From contig NZ_CP115917.1 in NCBI RefSeq assembly GCF_027941775.1, positions 1,811,001-1,875,000 of the forward strand: a DNA stretch of 64,000 bases, given 5' to 3'. The notes under the pieces are model-generated. The model saw only the letters and a list, made by a program, of their open reading frames with translations. It ran no database searches and was not told the origin of the DNA. Source of the stretch: Tenacibaculum pacificus (GTDB taxonomy: Bacteria; Bacteroidota; Bacteroidia; Flavobacteriales; Flavobacteriaceae). This document shows, in pieces, positions 8,789 through 17,695 of the stretch (its first letter is position 1; every line of letters starts with the position of its first letter). The translations under genes and the position numbers were made by a program.

Positions 8789-8922
8789 TGCCAACACCGT
8801 ATATAATTTATTGCTGGCTTTTTGCCTACTTGCGAAAGTCCTCGCGGACTTTCTTGGTTGGTATTTATTTACTAAATTAGTTGCTAAAAACACGCAACAA
8901 ACCATATACAAACACGTTGTAA
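8789..8922 (+). repeat. attC site 11
   Basis: R'' TGCCAAC (extended TACTGCCAAC, perfect complement of the start GTTGGCAGTA at 7091) and R' GTTGTAA at 8916-8922. Central hairpin GAAAGTCC-TCGC-GGACTTTC. Confidence 0.88.
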
Positions 8923-9486
8923 AAAACTCAAAAATTTCGGTAGAATTTAAAATTTAAGAAAATATTTGAAATTTCCTTAAATATGAAAAACAATCTGGCG
9001 GAGTTTTTAAAATATGAATTAACGTTTTTAGAAAAATTGAATAATCTCATTTCTAATCAAAATTCAGAATTGCCCAAAATATAGATAAATAAATATGGTA
9101 GAATTGAAAACGTGGAATTGAAGTTTTCTTCAAATTGAATAATTTAGAGAACATTGAAAATTTAGAATTTCCTAAAATATGGAGAAATAAATATCGCGGA
9201 ATTAAAAACGTGGAATTGAAGTTTTCTTCAAATTTAATAATTTAGAAAATATTGAAAATTTAGAATTTCCTAAAATATGGAGAAATAAATATGGCGGAAT
9301 TAAAAACGTGGAATTGAAGTTTTCTTCAAATTTAATAATTTAGAAAATATTGAAAATATTGAAAATTTAGAGTTTTATAAAAACTGAAAATAAATATGGC
9401 GGAATTTAAAACGCAGAATTAAAGTTTTACTCAAAAAAAGTAATTTAGAAAAAAATTAAAAGAATATTTAAACAAAAAATCGCATT
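8923..9486 (+). repeat. Gene-less cassette of about 98-bp tandem repeats (family F)
   Basis: Units marked by 'tggYRgaatt.aaaacg' at 9096, 9194, 9292 and 9397 (spacing 98, 98, 105). Each holds 'ttgaagttttcttcaaatt' and 'aataatttagaaaatattg', close to the family D unit. No gene. Confidence 0.82.
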
Positions 9487-9618
9487 TTACAACAACGTGC
9501 ATAGTTCATTGCTTGTTGATTTTCTTGCAGAAAATCCTCGCGCATGTTAAAGTTCTCGTTTTTTAAACTATATTAGTGCTATGATTTCGCAACGAAACCA
9601 TGCACAAAAACGTTGGCA
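9487..9618 (+). repeat. attC site 12
   Basis: R'' TTACAAC ending 9493 and R' GTTGGCA at 9612-9618. Family C-like core with TTTTCTTGCAGAAAA hairpin. Confidence 0.85.
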
Positions 9619-9676
9619 ACAATTAAAAAAACAAACAGTGAGAATGATTAGTTTAATCTTGTATAAATAGTGTGGC

Positions 9677-11128
9677 GTGACATATTTAGAAAAACTCATA
9701 AAAGAAGAAGGACCTATTTTATCAAGTGAATTGATTGAACACCTTATAAACAAAGAGAAAGGACTAACAAAAGAGGCTGCCAGAAAAAGATTAAGTCGTA
9801 TAAAAAGTAACATCATTAGAGTTAAAGGATTGTTCGCTGACGGACAATTTTTGTTTCACGAAAAAGAAATATTTAATACTGTAGACTATTACACAGGTCT
9901 ATATAATGCATTAAAAAAAGCAGGAAAACAATATTTCACAATCATACAATCCTTAGATTTCCATTATGGTCAATTAAAAACAGAACACCTACCTTCATAC
10001 TCTATAAGTCCAGTTTTGGATTTAAAAGGTCACGTTACTTTTAGTTCAGTTTTAGAAAAGTTAATTTCTTTAAGATTAATAACAATTAAAGATGACTTTA
10101 TTCTACTTTCAAATATTCCTGATAGTAATTTTAACTCAAAAAAAGCTAAAGGTTTAGATGTAGCTAAAAATTTCATTCTTATACAATTTAATGATTGGTC
10201 AAGAAAAATTGGATTGGTTTCCTATAATTCTTCGAAGTTTTATAGTGAATTTGGAAAATATCAATTTAATTTTGTTTCACCCTCATACATAGGAACTCTT
10301 CCGAAAAACAACAAAACGAATTTGATACCTGGATTTGTTGTTGCTGATATCCTAATAGGAAATACTGTAAATGAAAATCAAATAGAGTTTTTTTTAAACA
10401 AAATAAAGGCGATTAAATATCAAAAAAATATTTCAAATTTTATTCCTTTTTTAATAGTTGAATCTATTGATACAAAATCATTAAATAAATTAAAATCTCA
10501 AGGAGTTGTAATTGGTTTTGTAAACGAACTATTTGGAGATAATTATAAAGAACTTCTAAACTCATTAATCAATTTAGTTACAAATGCTGGAGCAATATTA
10601 AAGAAAAACCCAGAAGCATATTTAGATTTAATAAGCAAACTAAATAAACTTGTAGACGGAAAGACGAATAACCTTAGAGGAGATTTGTTTGAGTTGGCTG
10701 TAGGTTATTATCAAGGTAGGATTTGTAAATCTATTGACATAGGTAAAATAATCAACTATGAAGGATTACAAAGAGAAATCGATGTTTTTGGGTTTACCGA
10801 AAGTGAAATTTTTATATCAGAATGTAAAGGTTATAATCATAAAGTGTCTAAAGAAGAAGTTGAAATTTGGTTAAGTGAAAAAACAACTATAATTAGAAAA
10901 TGGGTTTTAGATAATTATATGTTACGTGATAAAAACTTAACCTTTGAGTTTTGGTCTACAGGAGGTTTTACAGACGAAGCAATTGAATTTTTGACAAAAA
11001 AGAAGGAGAAAACTAAAAAATATAAAATTGATTTTTTTGACTTAAATGATATGCTAAATAAATCAAGAGAATTAAAATCAAAAAAATTCACAGAGATATT
11101 GAGAGAATATTATACTAAGGAGATATAA
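9677..11128 (+). CDS. Winged-helix plus PD-(D/E)xK nuclease-like protein (483 aa)
   Basis: Only gene of cassette 12. Residues 1-60 look like a winged helix ('ILSSELIEHLINKEKGLTKEAARKRLSRI'). The C-terminal third carries a restriction-endonuclease-type core: Glu339 in 'LRGDLFELAVGYYQG', Asp369 in 'LQREIDVFGF', then Glu382 and Lys384 in 'FISECKGYN'. This order (E, D, ExK) fits the PD-(D/E)xK fold. Start is GTG at 9677, bounded by an in-frame TAG at 9668. A DNA-degrading defence role is an inference; no partner gene is in the cassette. Confidence 0.75.
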   Translation: MTYLEKLIKEEGPILSSELIEHLINKEKGLTKEAARKRLSRIKSNIIRVKGLFADGQFLFHEKEIFNTVDYYTGLYNALKKAGKQYFTIIQSLDFHYGQLKTEHLPSYSISPVLDLKGHVTFSSVLEKLISLRLITIKDDFILLSNIPDSNFNSKKAKGLDVAKNFILIQFNDWSRKIGLVSYNSSKFYSEFGKYQFNFVSPSYIGTLPKNNKTNLIPGFVVADILIGNTVNENQIEFFLNKIKAIKYQKNISNFIPFLIVESIDTKSLNKLKSQGVVIGFVNELFGDNYKELLNSLINLVTNAGAILKKNPEAYLDLISKLNKLVDGKTNNLRGDLFELAVGYYQGRICKSIDIGKIINYEGLQREIDVFGFTESEIFISECKGYNHKVSKEEVEIWLSEKTTIIRKWVLDNYMLRDKNLTFEFWSTGGFTDEAIEFLTKKKEKTKKYKIDFFDLNDMLNKSRELKSKKFTEILREYYTKEI

Positions 11129-11136
11129 AAAACTGT

Positions 11137-11270
11137 TGCCAACACCGTATATAATTTATTACTGGCTTCTCGTCTACTTACGAAAGTCTTCGTGGACTTT
11201 CTTGGTCGGTAATTATTTATTAAATTAGTTGCTTAAAACACGCAACAAATAATATACAAAAACGTTACCC
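11137..11270 (+). repeat. attC site 13
   Basis: R'' TGCCAAC (extended TGTTGCCAAC) ending 11143 and R' GTTACCC at 11264-11270. Confidence 0.87.
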
Positions 11271-11284
11271 AACATTAACCACTC

Positions 11285-12629
11285 TGTAAAATCCTGAAAT
11301 AGGTTGACTAAAATTTAAACACTTTTAGTTAAACTATGGACACAAAGACAAAACTACCCTGCCGAAAAAAGAACTACAATAAAGTAGGTTTTGAACTCAA
11401 ATTATTCATCATTGACCAAATTCATAATGGACGTATTTCTGTTAATTACGCCGCTAAAAAATACGATATTTCTAGAGCTACAATTCAGTACTGGATCAAA
11501 AAATATAGTACTTTTGAACAAAAAAAATTAGGCGTGAGTAAACAAGATGAAATCAAAAAACTCAAAGAGAAAATTGAAGAACTAGAATTTGTAAAAGATT
11601 TTCAACAAGATATTATCGCTGATATGGAAATCATTACTGGTGTCGATATGTCAAAAAAGTCATTGCCCAAAACATTAGCAGAAGAGATTCAAAAAAAGAA
11701 GCAAAACCGTTTAAAAGAAAATGGTTAATTCAATGTTTTGGGATTAGTAAACAGGCCTTTTACAAACGATTAAAATCTTATCAAATAAAGCAAAATAACG
11801 AACTTATATTAACACAATTAGTCAAACAATGTCGTGATAGAATTGGTCAGAAATTAGGGGCTAAAAAACTATATCATCAATTAAAAATTGATATCGATAA
11901 AAAAGGAATAAAAATAGGGCGAGACAAGTTCTATAATTTCTTAAGAAGCCATAGATTACTAGTACCTAGAACAAAAAACTATCATATTACAACGAATTCT
12001 AAACATCATTTTTATAAGTATAAAAACCTTGTATCAAACAAAATCCCGACAAGAGCGGAACAACTTTGGGTAACAGATATTACCTATATAAAAACAGAAA
12101 AAGGTCATAATTATTTAGCTTTAGTAACAGATGCATATTCTAAGAAAATAATGGGGTATAAATTAGACACACATATGAGAACATCGCTTTGTATAGATGC
12201 ACTCAAAATGGCTATCAAAAATCGAAAATATCCGAATGAAAAACTAATTCATCATTCAGATAGAGGACTACAATATTGCAATCCGACTTATACCCTATTT
12301 GCTGAAAAAAATGGTTTAATTATGAGTATGACTGAAAAATATGATCCATATGAAAATGCTATCGCTGAAAGAATTAATAGAACTTTAAAATATGAATATG
12401 GTTTGAAACTAACAATTAAAAACACTATTTTAGCAAAGAAAATTACAAAAAGTGCTATTAATATTTATAACAACCTTCGTCCACATTTAAGTCTCGATTT
12501 AAATACTCCTAAGAAGGTTCATATAAATCAAAATATCGAATATAAATCATATCGAAGAAATAAAAAAAATCTGGAATTATTAACCTTATAAATTCAAAAA
12601 AAAAGGTCAACCTATTTCAGGACAATACA
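11285..12629 (+). mobile_element. IS3-family (IS150-like) insertion sequence, copy 1
   Basis: 1345 bp with terminal inverted repeats TGTAAAATCCTGAAATAGG (left) and TGTATTGTCCTGAAATAGG (right, reverse complement). CTC flanks both ends, a 3-bp target duplication. It sits 14 bases after R' of cassette 13, between attC site 13 and the duplicated gene at 12655. Confidence 0.9.
11336..12591 (+). CDS. IS3-family transposase OrfAB (frameshift fusion), copy 1
   Basis: OrfA (11336-11728, 130 aa) has an N-terminal HTH ('RISVNYAAKKYDISRATIQYWIKKY') and a leucine-zipper-like coiled coil. A canonical -1 slippery heptamer A AAA AAG lies in frame at 11692-11698. Slipping there joins 'EAKPFKRKWLIQCFGISKQ' and the rest of OrfB, about 418 residues in total. 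OrfB contains the DDE core: Asp in 'QLWVTDITY', Asp in 'LALVTDAYSK', Glu in 'PYENAIAERINRTLK'. An ATG at 12151 gives only the C-terminal part and is not the true OrfB start. Confidence 0.9.
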
Positions 12630-12654
12630 CTCAACTCAAAACTGAAAGAAAAAA

Positions 12655-13161
12655 TTGAAAGCTGAATTTATTTATCAACCGACTTCTGGTCAATATGAAG
12701 AAAAAACTTTTGACCTAAATACAGTGAGGAAAAGTCAAATTTGGAGTTGGATAAAATTCACAACAAATAGCGGAATTGAATGGGTTGGAATGTTTCGAGG
12801 AGAACCTAAAAAAGTTGCAATTGCGGAAAAAATAAATCAGGTTGCAATTTTGACAAGTGACGGATTTTATATATTGGATATTGAGAAAAGAGAAACTCTA
12901 TTTTTTGACCAACAAACTGAATTTAGAGATTTAGCGGAAATTCCAACTCAAGATAAATTTATTATTGCAGATTATGACCAAATTGGAATATTTGACAAAA
13001 ATTATAAAACGGAATTTATAAATCTAGAATTTGGAATTGACAATATCGTATTTGGAAAATATAGCGGAATAAAATTAAAGGTAAACTTTGAGAAATTGCC
13101 TGATTATGAAATTATAAACGGATTTCTGAATACGGAAAATTGGAAAATTGAATCGGAATAA
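12655..13161 (+). CDS. Cassette protein of unknown function, second copy of the gene at 1887
   Basis: Gene of cassette 13. Identical to the protein at 1887-2393 except Trp25 to Arg and one Val to Ile near residue 136. TTG start as in the other copy. Separated from its own attC-proximal end by IS copy 1, so any promoter upstream is now replaced or interrupted by the IS. Confidence 0.75.
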   Translation: MKAEFIYQPTSGQYEEKTFDLNTVRKSQIWSWIKFTTNSGIEWVGMFRGEPKKVAIAEKINQVAILTSDGFYILDIEKRETLFFDQQTEFRDLAEIPTQDKFIIADYDQIGIFDKNYKTEFINLEFGIDNIVFGKYSGIKLKVNFEKLPDYEIINGFLNTENWKIESE

Positions 13162-13168
13162 AAACGTT

Positions 13169-13254
13169 GGGTAACACCGTATATAATTTATTGCTAGTTA
13201 TAGCCTACTTACGAAAATCCTTAGGGGATTTTCTATTCCGCTTTTATTTTATAA
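13169..13254 (+). repeat. attC site 14, left part (split by prophage)
   Basis: R'' GGGTAAC at 13169-13175, left arm, and the complete central hairpin, then 'cttttattt' and the duplicated target TATAA. The right part resumes at 46216. Joined, the two parts give about 133 bp, the standard length. Confidence 0.88.
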
Positions 13255-13259
13255 TCGGC

Positions 13260-13297
13260 AAAACAAAAAGTACATAAATTTAAAACAAAAAGTACAT
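13260..13297 (+). repeat. Left-end transposase-binding-like direct repeats
   Basis: AAAACAAAAAGTACAT occurs at 13260-13275 and 13282-13297, exactly 22 bp apart. Inverted copies lie at the right end (46192-46207, 46101-46116). Mu att sites also have 22-bp transposase-binding units, so these are probable L1/L2 equivalents. Confidence 0.7.
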
Positions 13298-13337
13298 TTT
13301 TGAGATAAAAAACACTAACTCATTACAAAATAGAAAA

Positions 13338-13973
13338 CTATACATTTAAATTAAACCTTACTTGATCACCTCTTAACAACCTTTTCGTTTTTGTGATATT
13401 ATTCTCATAGATATGTACATTAGGCAACATAAGGGTAATACTATCTAATTGAACATGTATTTTACGGCTTATAAGCCACAAATGATATATATCTGAAGGC
13501 AAACCTAAACTAGCATCCGAACTCCTCAAATACGCTGTTATATTTAACTTATCCTTATTTATTTGAAACTGTATCAAACTCACACATGGTTGTTGACTTG
13601 TTTCAACTTCATTTTCTCCTAAAAATAAAACGTAGTTTTTAGAACTCCTCAACTCCGAATTAATCTTCTCTATCAATTTAGGTAATTGAGCAATGTATTT
13701 TGGGTAAGAATTAACAAGATAAGAACCACAATAATCCCACCACGTTATTCCTACATCATTATATTCTTCAACACGGTCTACTCCCAATTCAAATAAATCC
13801 AATTCGTCACGAAGTTTTTTACGTGCAATTGTGTGCGACTCAAAAACATCTAGTAAGTCTCCTTTTGATAGTGTTATTTTTTCATTTAAAAGGTATTTTA
13901 ATCGTCCTTTTTTATTCAACTGATATTCTCCTTCGTTGATTATTTTTTGTAATATCGTATGGTACTTGTTCAT
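13338..13973 (-). CDS. Thymidylate-synthase-fold protein, possibly dCMP-hydroxymethylase-like (211 aa)
   Basis: The C-terminal half matches the thymidylate synthase core: catalytic-type Cys in 'QQPCVSLIQFQI', then 'YLRSSDASLGLPSDIYHLWL', then 'LPNVHIYENN' (HxY). In TS the third position of GLPxNI is Asn, which recognises dUMP; phage dCMP hydroxymethylases have Asp, and here it is Asp (GLPSDI). The N-terminus 'YHTILQKIINEGE' and 'ITWWDYCG' also align with TS. The paired Arg phosphate-binding motif is not obvious. It lies directly downstream of a Dam-type methylase, so both may act in phage DNA modification. Substrate is an inference. Confidence 0.65.
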   Translation of the reverse strand: MNKYHTILQKIINEGEYQLNKKGRLKYLLNEKITLSKGDLLDVFESHTIARKKLRDELDLFELGVDRVEEYNDVGITWWDYCGSYLVNSYPKYIAQLPKLIEKINSELRSSKNYVLFLGENEVETSQQPCVSLIQFQINKDKLNITAYLRSSDASLGLPSDIYHLWLISRKIHVQLDSITLMLPNVHIYENNITKTKRLLRGDQVRFNLNV

Positions 13974-13978
13974 CTTTT

Positions 13979-14818
13979 CTAAGTTATTGTTGTTGTGTAA
14001 CGCTTATGCAACATAATATCAGTATAACCAGTATTGTGAGTAGTGTTATTGTATCGATAAACAACTTCTGCCTGGTTAAATGGATTTTTACCTCCTGTAT
14101 TTTTTTCAATCCACTCGCAAAGCTCTACTACGCTCGATTTGTTTGAGGTGAAATAAAAATAGTTAGTTTCATTTAGTACTTTTAAAACATCTAAATAATC
14201 GGCTAATTTCCAATAGTTTTTGTAGGTTGAGCAATCTGTTGAAAGGTATGGAGGATCTACTAAAAAAACCACATTAGGGATGTTTTTATAAAGGTTAAAC
14301 AATTCTTTATAGTCATATCTTACAAACTCAACTTCCTTTAAATAATCTTTCGCAGAAAAATTACTTTTTCGTATCCTATTATAGAACCTTTGCTTTTTTA
14401 ATTCCGCTAAACTTTGCACATAATTCATACTAAACAATAAACTACCTGACAAAGAAATATAATCAACAAACCCCTTTTTATCTTCAATTGAAATAACATC
14501 TATAATTTGCTTCTTAATAGCTTCAGGTATTGTTTTTTTTGCTGGTAAACCAACTACTAAACATCTAAGTTTTTCTAATATCTTATTTGTTGTTGAAATG
14601 GTATTTAAACGCTGTTTAAAATTGTCATAATCATTGTAAACAACTACTGCATTAGGGTTTTGCTGTTTTACAGTATGACTGAGCAAACCGCTACCTCCAA
14701 ACAAATCTACATAAGTAGCATTTGAAGGGTATTTTTTTAATTCTTCTTTAAATTGTTTGATGAAGTTCCGTTTTTGACCCTGAAACGGTAAAGGAGCATT
14801 TACATAATTTTTACTCAT
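13979..14818 (-). CDS. DNA N6-adenine methyltransferase, Dam (D12) type
   Basis: 279 residues, usual for the class. Motif I 'YVDLFGGSGLLSH' (about residues 36-48) binds AdoMet; catalytic motif IV 'FLVDPPYLS' is near residue 195. The N-terminal 'PLPFQGQKRNFIKQF' matches the family's P-x-x-x-x-G-x-K opening. Modifies adenine in DNA, probably to protect phage DNA or tune phage genes. Five bases separate it from the TS-fold gene, so they are one operon read leftward. Confidence 0.88.
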   Translation of the reverse strand: MSKNYVNAPLPFQGQKRNFIKQFKEELKKYPSNATYVDLFGGSGLLSHTVKQQNPNAVVVYNDYDNFKQRLNTISTTNKILEKLRCLVVGLPAKKTIPEAIKKQIIDVISIEDKKGFVDYISLSGSLLFSMNYVQSLAELKKQRFYNRIRKSNFSAKDYLKEVEFVRYDYKELFNLYKNIPNVVFLVDPPYLSTDCSTYKNYWKLADYLDVLKVLNETNYFYFTSNKSSVVELCEWIEKNTGGKNPFNQAEVVYRYNNTTHNTGYTDIMLHKRYTTTIT

Positions 14819-14859
14819 TTATTATTTTTAATTTAATTAATATTCTTATTTTTGCTCCT

Positions 14860-14947
14860 CTCACAGTAATATTTTAAACAAGCAAAGCCCAATTAGAAGA
14901 CTTATGTCCTCCAACTGGGCTTTGATGCTAAATTAAATTACTGTGAG
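14860..14947. other. Large interrupted hairpin between fibre and methylase genes
   Basis: Outer arms CTCACAGTAAT (14860-14870) and ATTACTGTGAG (14937-14947) are perfect complements. Inner arms CAAAGCCCA and TGGGCTTTG are also perfect, enclosing AGAAGAC/GTCCTCC-like pairing. It can act as a terminator or as a structured leader for the methylase operon. Confidence 0.65.
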
Positions 14948-14963
14948 AAGTTTTTAAATTGTT

Positions 14964-14983
14964 GGGGGACTTTTTTTACCCCC
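14964..14983 (-). terminator. Hairpin after the collagen-like fibre gene
   Basis: GGGGG...CCCCC stem with a T-rich loop about 20 bases downstream of the fibre stop codon. Position suits a terminator on the minus strand. Confidence 0.45.
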
Positions 14984-15002
14984 TTTAAAGTTTTACTTTT
15001 TA

Positions 15003-15707
15003 TTATCCTCTTGGTCGTGTAGATGATTCTGGTCCTAAATTATTCATATCACTACCTGTAAAACGAATCCAACTTGAATTACCATTTCTAACATACATAT
15101 AAAATTGATTTGAAGATGAAGAAATATCACCTCCTAAATCTATAATAATACTTCCAATAGGATATAAAGCTAAAGGAAACTGTGAGTTAAGAGAGATGTT
15201 ATTATTTGTTCTTGAATCAACGACAGTAGAATAAGCATAACCAGGGTCACCTTTATCACCTTTTGGTCCTCTTTCTCCAGAACGACCAGGTTCTCCCATA
15301 TATCCTTTTTCACCTTGTTGACCAGGCATCCCTATTTCACCTCTTGGTCCAGGATCTCCTTTTGGTCCTCTTTCTCCAGAAGAACCAGGCATCCCCGTTT
15401 CACCTATTGGTCCAGGATCTCCTTTTGGTCCTCTTTCTCCAGAAGGACCAGGCATCCCCGTTTCACCTCTTGGTCCAGGATCTCCTTTTGGTCCTCTTTC
15501 TCCAGAACGACCAGATTCTCCCATATCTCCTTTTTCACCTTGTTGACCAGGCATTCCCATTTCACCTATTGGTCCAGGATCTCCTTTTTCACCTTTAGGC
15601 AAATCCTCCGCTTGTTTTCCTATAACATTTCCTTTTGAGTCTGTTCCTAAAAACGCTGCATTTTTAAGATCTTTTACTTGTAATTGATCTACAACTTGTT
15701 TTTGCAT
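15003..15707 (-). CDS. Collagen-like tail fibre protein
   Basis: Residues about 39-158 are Gly-X-Y triplets ([20 protein letters not shown] and variants), arranged as longer internal repeats. A short N-terminal domain with '[14 protein letters not shown]' and a C-terminal beta-rich domain ('[19 protein letters not shown]') flank them. Gly-X-Y fibres are common in phage tails. The repeat is prone to length change. First in a fibre cluster with the three genes upstream. Confidence 0.82.
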   Translation of the reverse strand: MQKQVVDQLQVKDLKNAAFLGTDSKGNVIGKQAEDLPKGEKGDPGPIGEMGMPGQQGEKGDMGESGRSGERGPKGDPGPRGETGMPGPSGERGPKGDPGPIGETGMPGSSGERGPKGDPGPRGEIGMPGQQGEKGYMGEPGRSGERGPKGDKGDPGYAYSTVVDSRTNNNISLNSQFPLALYPIGSIIIDLGGDISSSSNQFYMYVRNGNSSWIRFTGSDMNNLGPESSTRPRG

Positions 15708-15712
15708 TTTTT

Positions 15713-15988
15713 TTATTTTAAAGTTAAAATTTCGGCTACAGTATCAATATTAACAGATACCACTAAACATTTAGTTTTTAAGTTTACTAAAACAGTACTA
15801 TCCTCCTCTTTTATGTTACCTGAAGTAATTTCTTTAAATTCTTCAACCACACTAATTTTGAAAGACAAACCTTTATCTTTAAAACTAATTGACTTAATTG
15901 TTTCATCGTTTACCAAAGGCAAATAAAAAGGTTCATTTGCTTTTAAATTAACTGCTGTAAATTCAGTAATTGCAATTCTCTTTTTCAT
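15713..15988 (-). CDS. Small tail-region protein (91 aa)
   Basis: No family recognised. Beta-rich ('[22 protein letters not shown]', '[17 protein letters not shown]'), no signal or membrane segment. Its ATG lies 10 bases after the stop of the upstream fibre gene and its stop 6 bases before the collagen-like fibre, so it belongs to the fibre operon and may be a fibre adaptor or chaperone. Confidence 0.65.
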   Translation of the reverse strand: MKKRIAITEFTAVNLKANEPFYLPLVNDETIKSISFKDKGLSFKISVVEEFKEITSGNIKEEDSTVLVNLKTKCLVVSVNIDTVAEILTLK

Positions 15989-15998
15989 ATATTTAAAT

Positions 15999-16871
15999 TT
16001 AAATGTTTTTAAAAATTATTTTAATCCTAACATCTTTTGTGCTTTTTAGCCACACTTCTTTAACTTCTTGGTTCATTAATATTACTGAATCATTATTACC
16101 TCCTGTTAGTTCTCCCAAATAACCTTCTTCTGAAAAATAGGAATCCATAGAAACTTCTATTGTTGATAATAATGCTATTTCAATAATTTCAATGCCATAA
16201 AAACTTACATTTAGTGGTACAATTATTTTTTTAGCTGTTGCCTCTAACAACTGTATTGACTCAGTTTTTATATAATTTAATAATACTTTTCTCTTATAAT
16301 AGAACAAAAAAGTATCTACATTATTTAAATCTATACTAGCTGTTAAATCTTCTGATATCAATTCGTAATAAGAAAAATCTTCGTTTATTTTTAATTGATA
16401 ATTTGAAACTTCAAGACTATAAATAACATTAGCCTCTATATTAGTAGCTCTTAAAAAAAGCATACAGTTAGCTAAACTATATTTTGAATTTGTTCTTTTA
16501 ATTAAATACTTTTTTCCTGATACCGTAATTACGAATGTAAATTCATTAAAAGTAAATTCAGATAACATGACATCCTCTAAATCATCTGAAAAATTTAAAA
16601 GAACTGATAATTCATGCTTAAAAATAGTTGTATTTAAAGCTTCTAAATCATTTTTATCCCGAATTGTAACATACCTTTCTAAATCCTGTAAATGTGAATT
16701 AAACGCTTGTTTATCTGCTTTAGCAATTAACAAGTTATTTAAACCTTCTACTAGGTTAGCAGGTATATTTTCATCTTTCCAGCGTATAGCATCAAAAAAA
16801 CTATAAAACTGCTGTTGGGTTGGTTTTAAACCTGTTTTAAACCAATTTTTAACGGTATCTTTAAATGCCAT
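15999..16871 (-). CDS. Tail fibre/baseplate-appendage protein (290 aa)
   Basis: The start 'TVKNWFKTGLKPTQQQFYSFFDAIRWKDENIPANLVEGLNNLLIAKAD' is a pattern I associate with fibre proteins in Bacteroidetes phages. The rest is beta-rich and divergent, as expected for a host-contact protein. Two bases separate it from the upstream collar gene. Confidence 0.65.
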   Translation of the reverse strand: MAFKDTVKNWFKTGLKPTQQQFYSFFDAIRWKDENIPANLVEGLNNLLIAKADKQAFNSHLQDLERYVTIRDKNDLEALNTTIFKHELSVLLNFSDDLEDVMLSEFTFNEFTFVITVSGKKYLIKRTNSKYSLANCMLFLRATNIEANVIYSLEVSNYQLKINEDFSYYELISEDLTASIDLNNVDTFLFYYKRKVLLNYIKTESIQLLEATAKKIIVPLNVSFYGIEIIEIALLSTIEVSMDSYFSEEGYLGELTGGNNDSVILMNQEVKEVWLKSTKDVRIKIIFKNI

Positions 16872-16873
16872 AA

Positions 16874-17695
16874 TTATCCTATAAATTGAATTGGTAATGC
16901 CACAATGTATGGCGGTAAATTATTGTGTGGTTTATCATTTCCTTCATTATCTGTTGTAAAACGATGTTGATGAAGCCCTTCTGAACTTGTTGCCTCTTTT
17001 TTAGTAGTACCCCAATGTCCCATTACACCTCCTGATACCCAAGTAGAATTACCTCCAAATAAAAGTCTATTATACTCATGGCTATGACCACCTGCCGAAT
17101 TTGTTCGTCCTTCATGACGGTGACTAGGCATTTCTGCCTCAGTTAATTGATGTGTTTTTTCGCCCCCTTTTTTTCCAACAGTATCAAATTCCTCTTGAGT
17201 GGCATCATATCCAACAAGCATTCGTCCTAAAATATTATCTGTACCGTTTTCTCCATTTGCGATATACCAACCTCTTTGTAATTCTGCTTGAGTTACATTT
17301 CTACCAACGTATTTTATTTCTTTAAAAATTGGCTGATTTATATAAAATCGTTTAAAATCACTCCAAGGAATTGAATTTACTGAAACTCCAAAAGTTACAT
17401 AACGAGTATAATAAACTCCTTTTTCTGTTTGGTCTTCAAAAAATACTTTTGTTTCTTCTTGAATAATTACAACGGTATCTTGTTTTATCCCTCCACGAAA
17501 TTCTAACAATTCGCCATCTAAATAAATAAAACCGTTTGTTATTTGGTTTCCAATAACTTCACATCCGCTGATAATTGTTTTATTACCTGCCAATGCTCCA
17601 AAAGCATTAAAAATACTATAGGCTTTTTGTACTTCAGTTAGCGTGTTTGTTTCTAAAGGAAAACCTCCTATTTGTTGAAAATTAATAGTATTCAT
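16874..17695 (-). CDS. Tail collar/receptor-tip fibre protein (273 aa)
   Basis: The C-terminal region has the phage tail-collar signature: 'GEKTHQLTEAEMPSHRHEG', repeated H-x-H pairs ('HSHEY', 'LHQHRF'), and 'HNNLPPYIVALPIQFIG' at the end. These histidines bind metal in fibre tips of known phages. Overlaps the upstream gene by one base. Confidence 0.8.
   Translation of the reverse strand: MNTINFQQIGGFPLETNTLTEVQKAYSIFNAFGALAGNKTIISGCEVIGNQITNGFIYLDGELLEFRGGIKQDTVVIIQEETKVFFEDQTEKGVYYTRYVTFGVSVNSIPWSDFKRFYINQPIFKEIKYVGRNVTQAELQRGWYIANGENGTDNILGRMLVGYDATQEEFDTVGKKGGEKTHQLTEAEMPSHRHEGRTNSAGGHSHEYNRLLFGGNSTWVSGGVMGHWGTTKKEATSSEGLHQHRFTTDNEGNDKPHNNLPPYIVALPIQFIG

Noticed and set aside
12151..12591. 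OrfB as a separate 146-aa protein
   Set aside because: The frame is open much further upstream and contains the first two Asp residues; the product is made by -1 frameshifting from OrfA.
15263..15638. Plus-strand frames across the collagen-like gene
   Set aside because: They are shadows of the Gly-X-Y repeat on the other strand.
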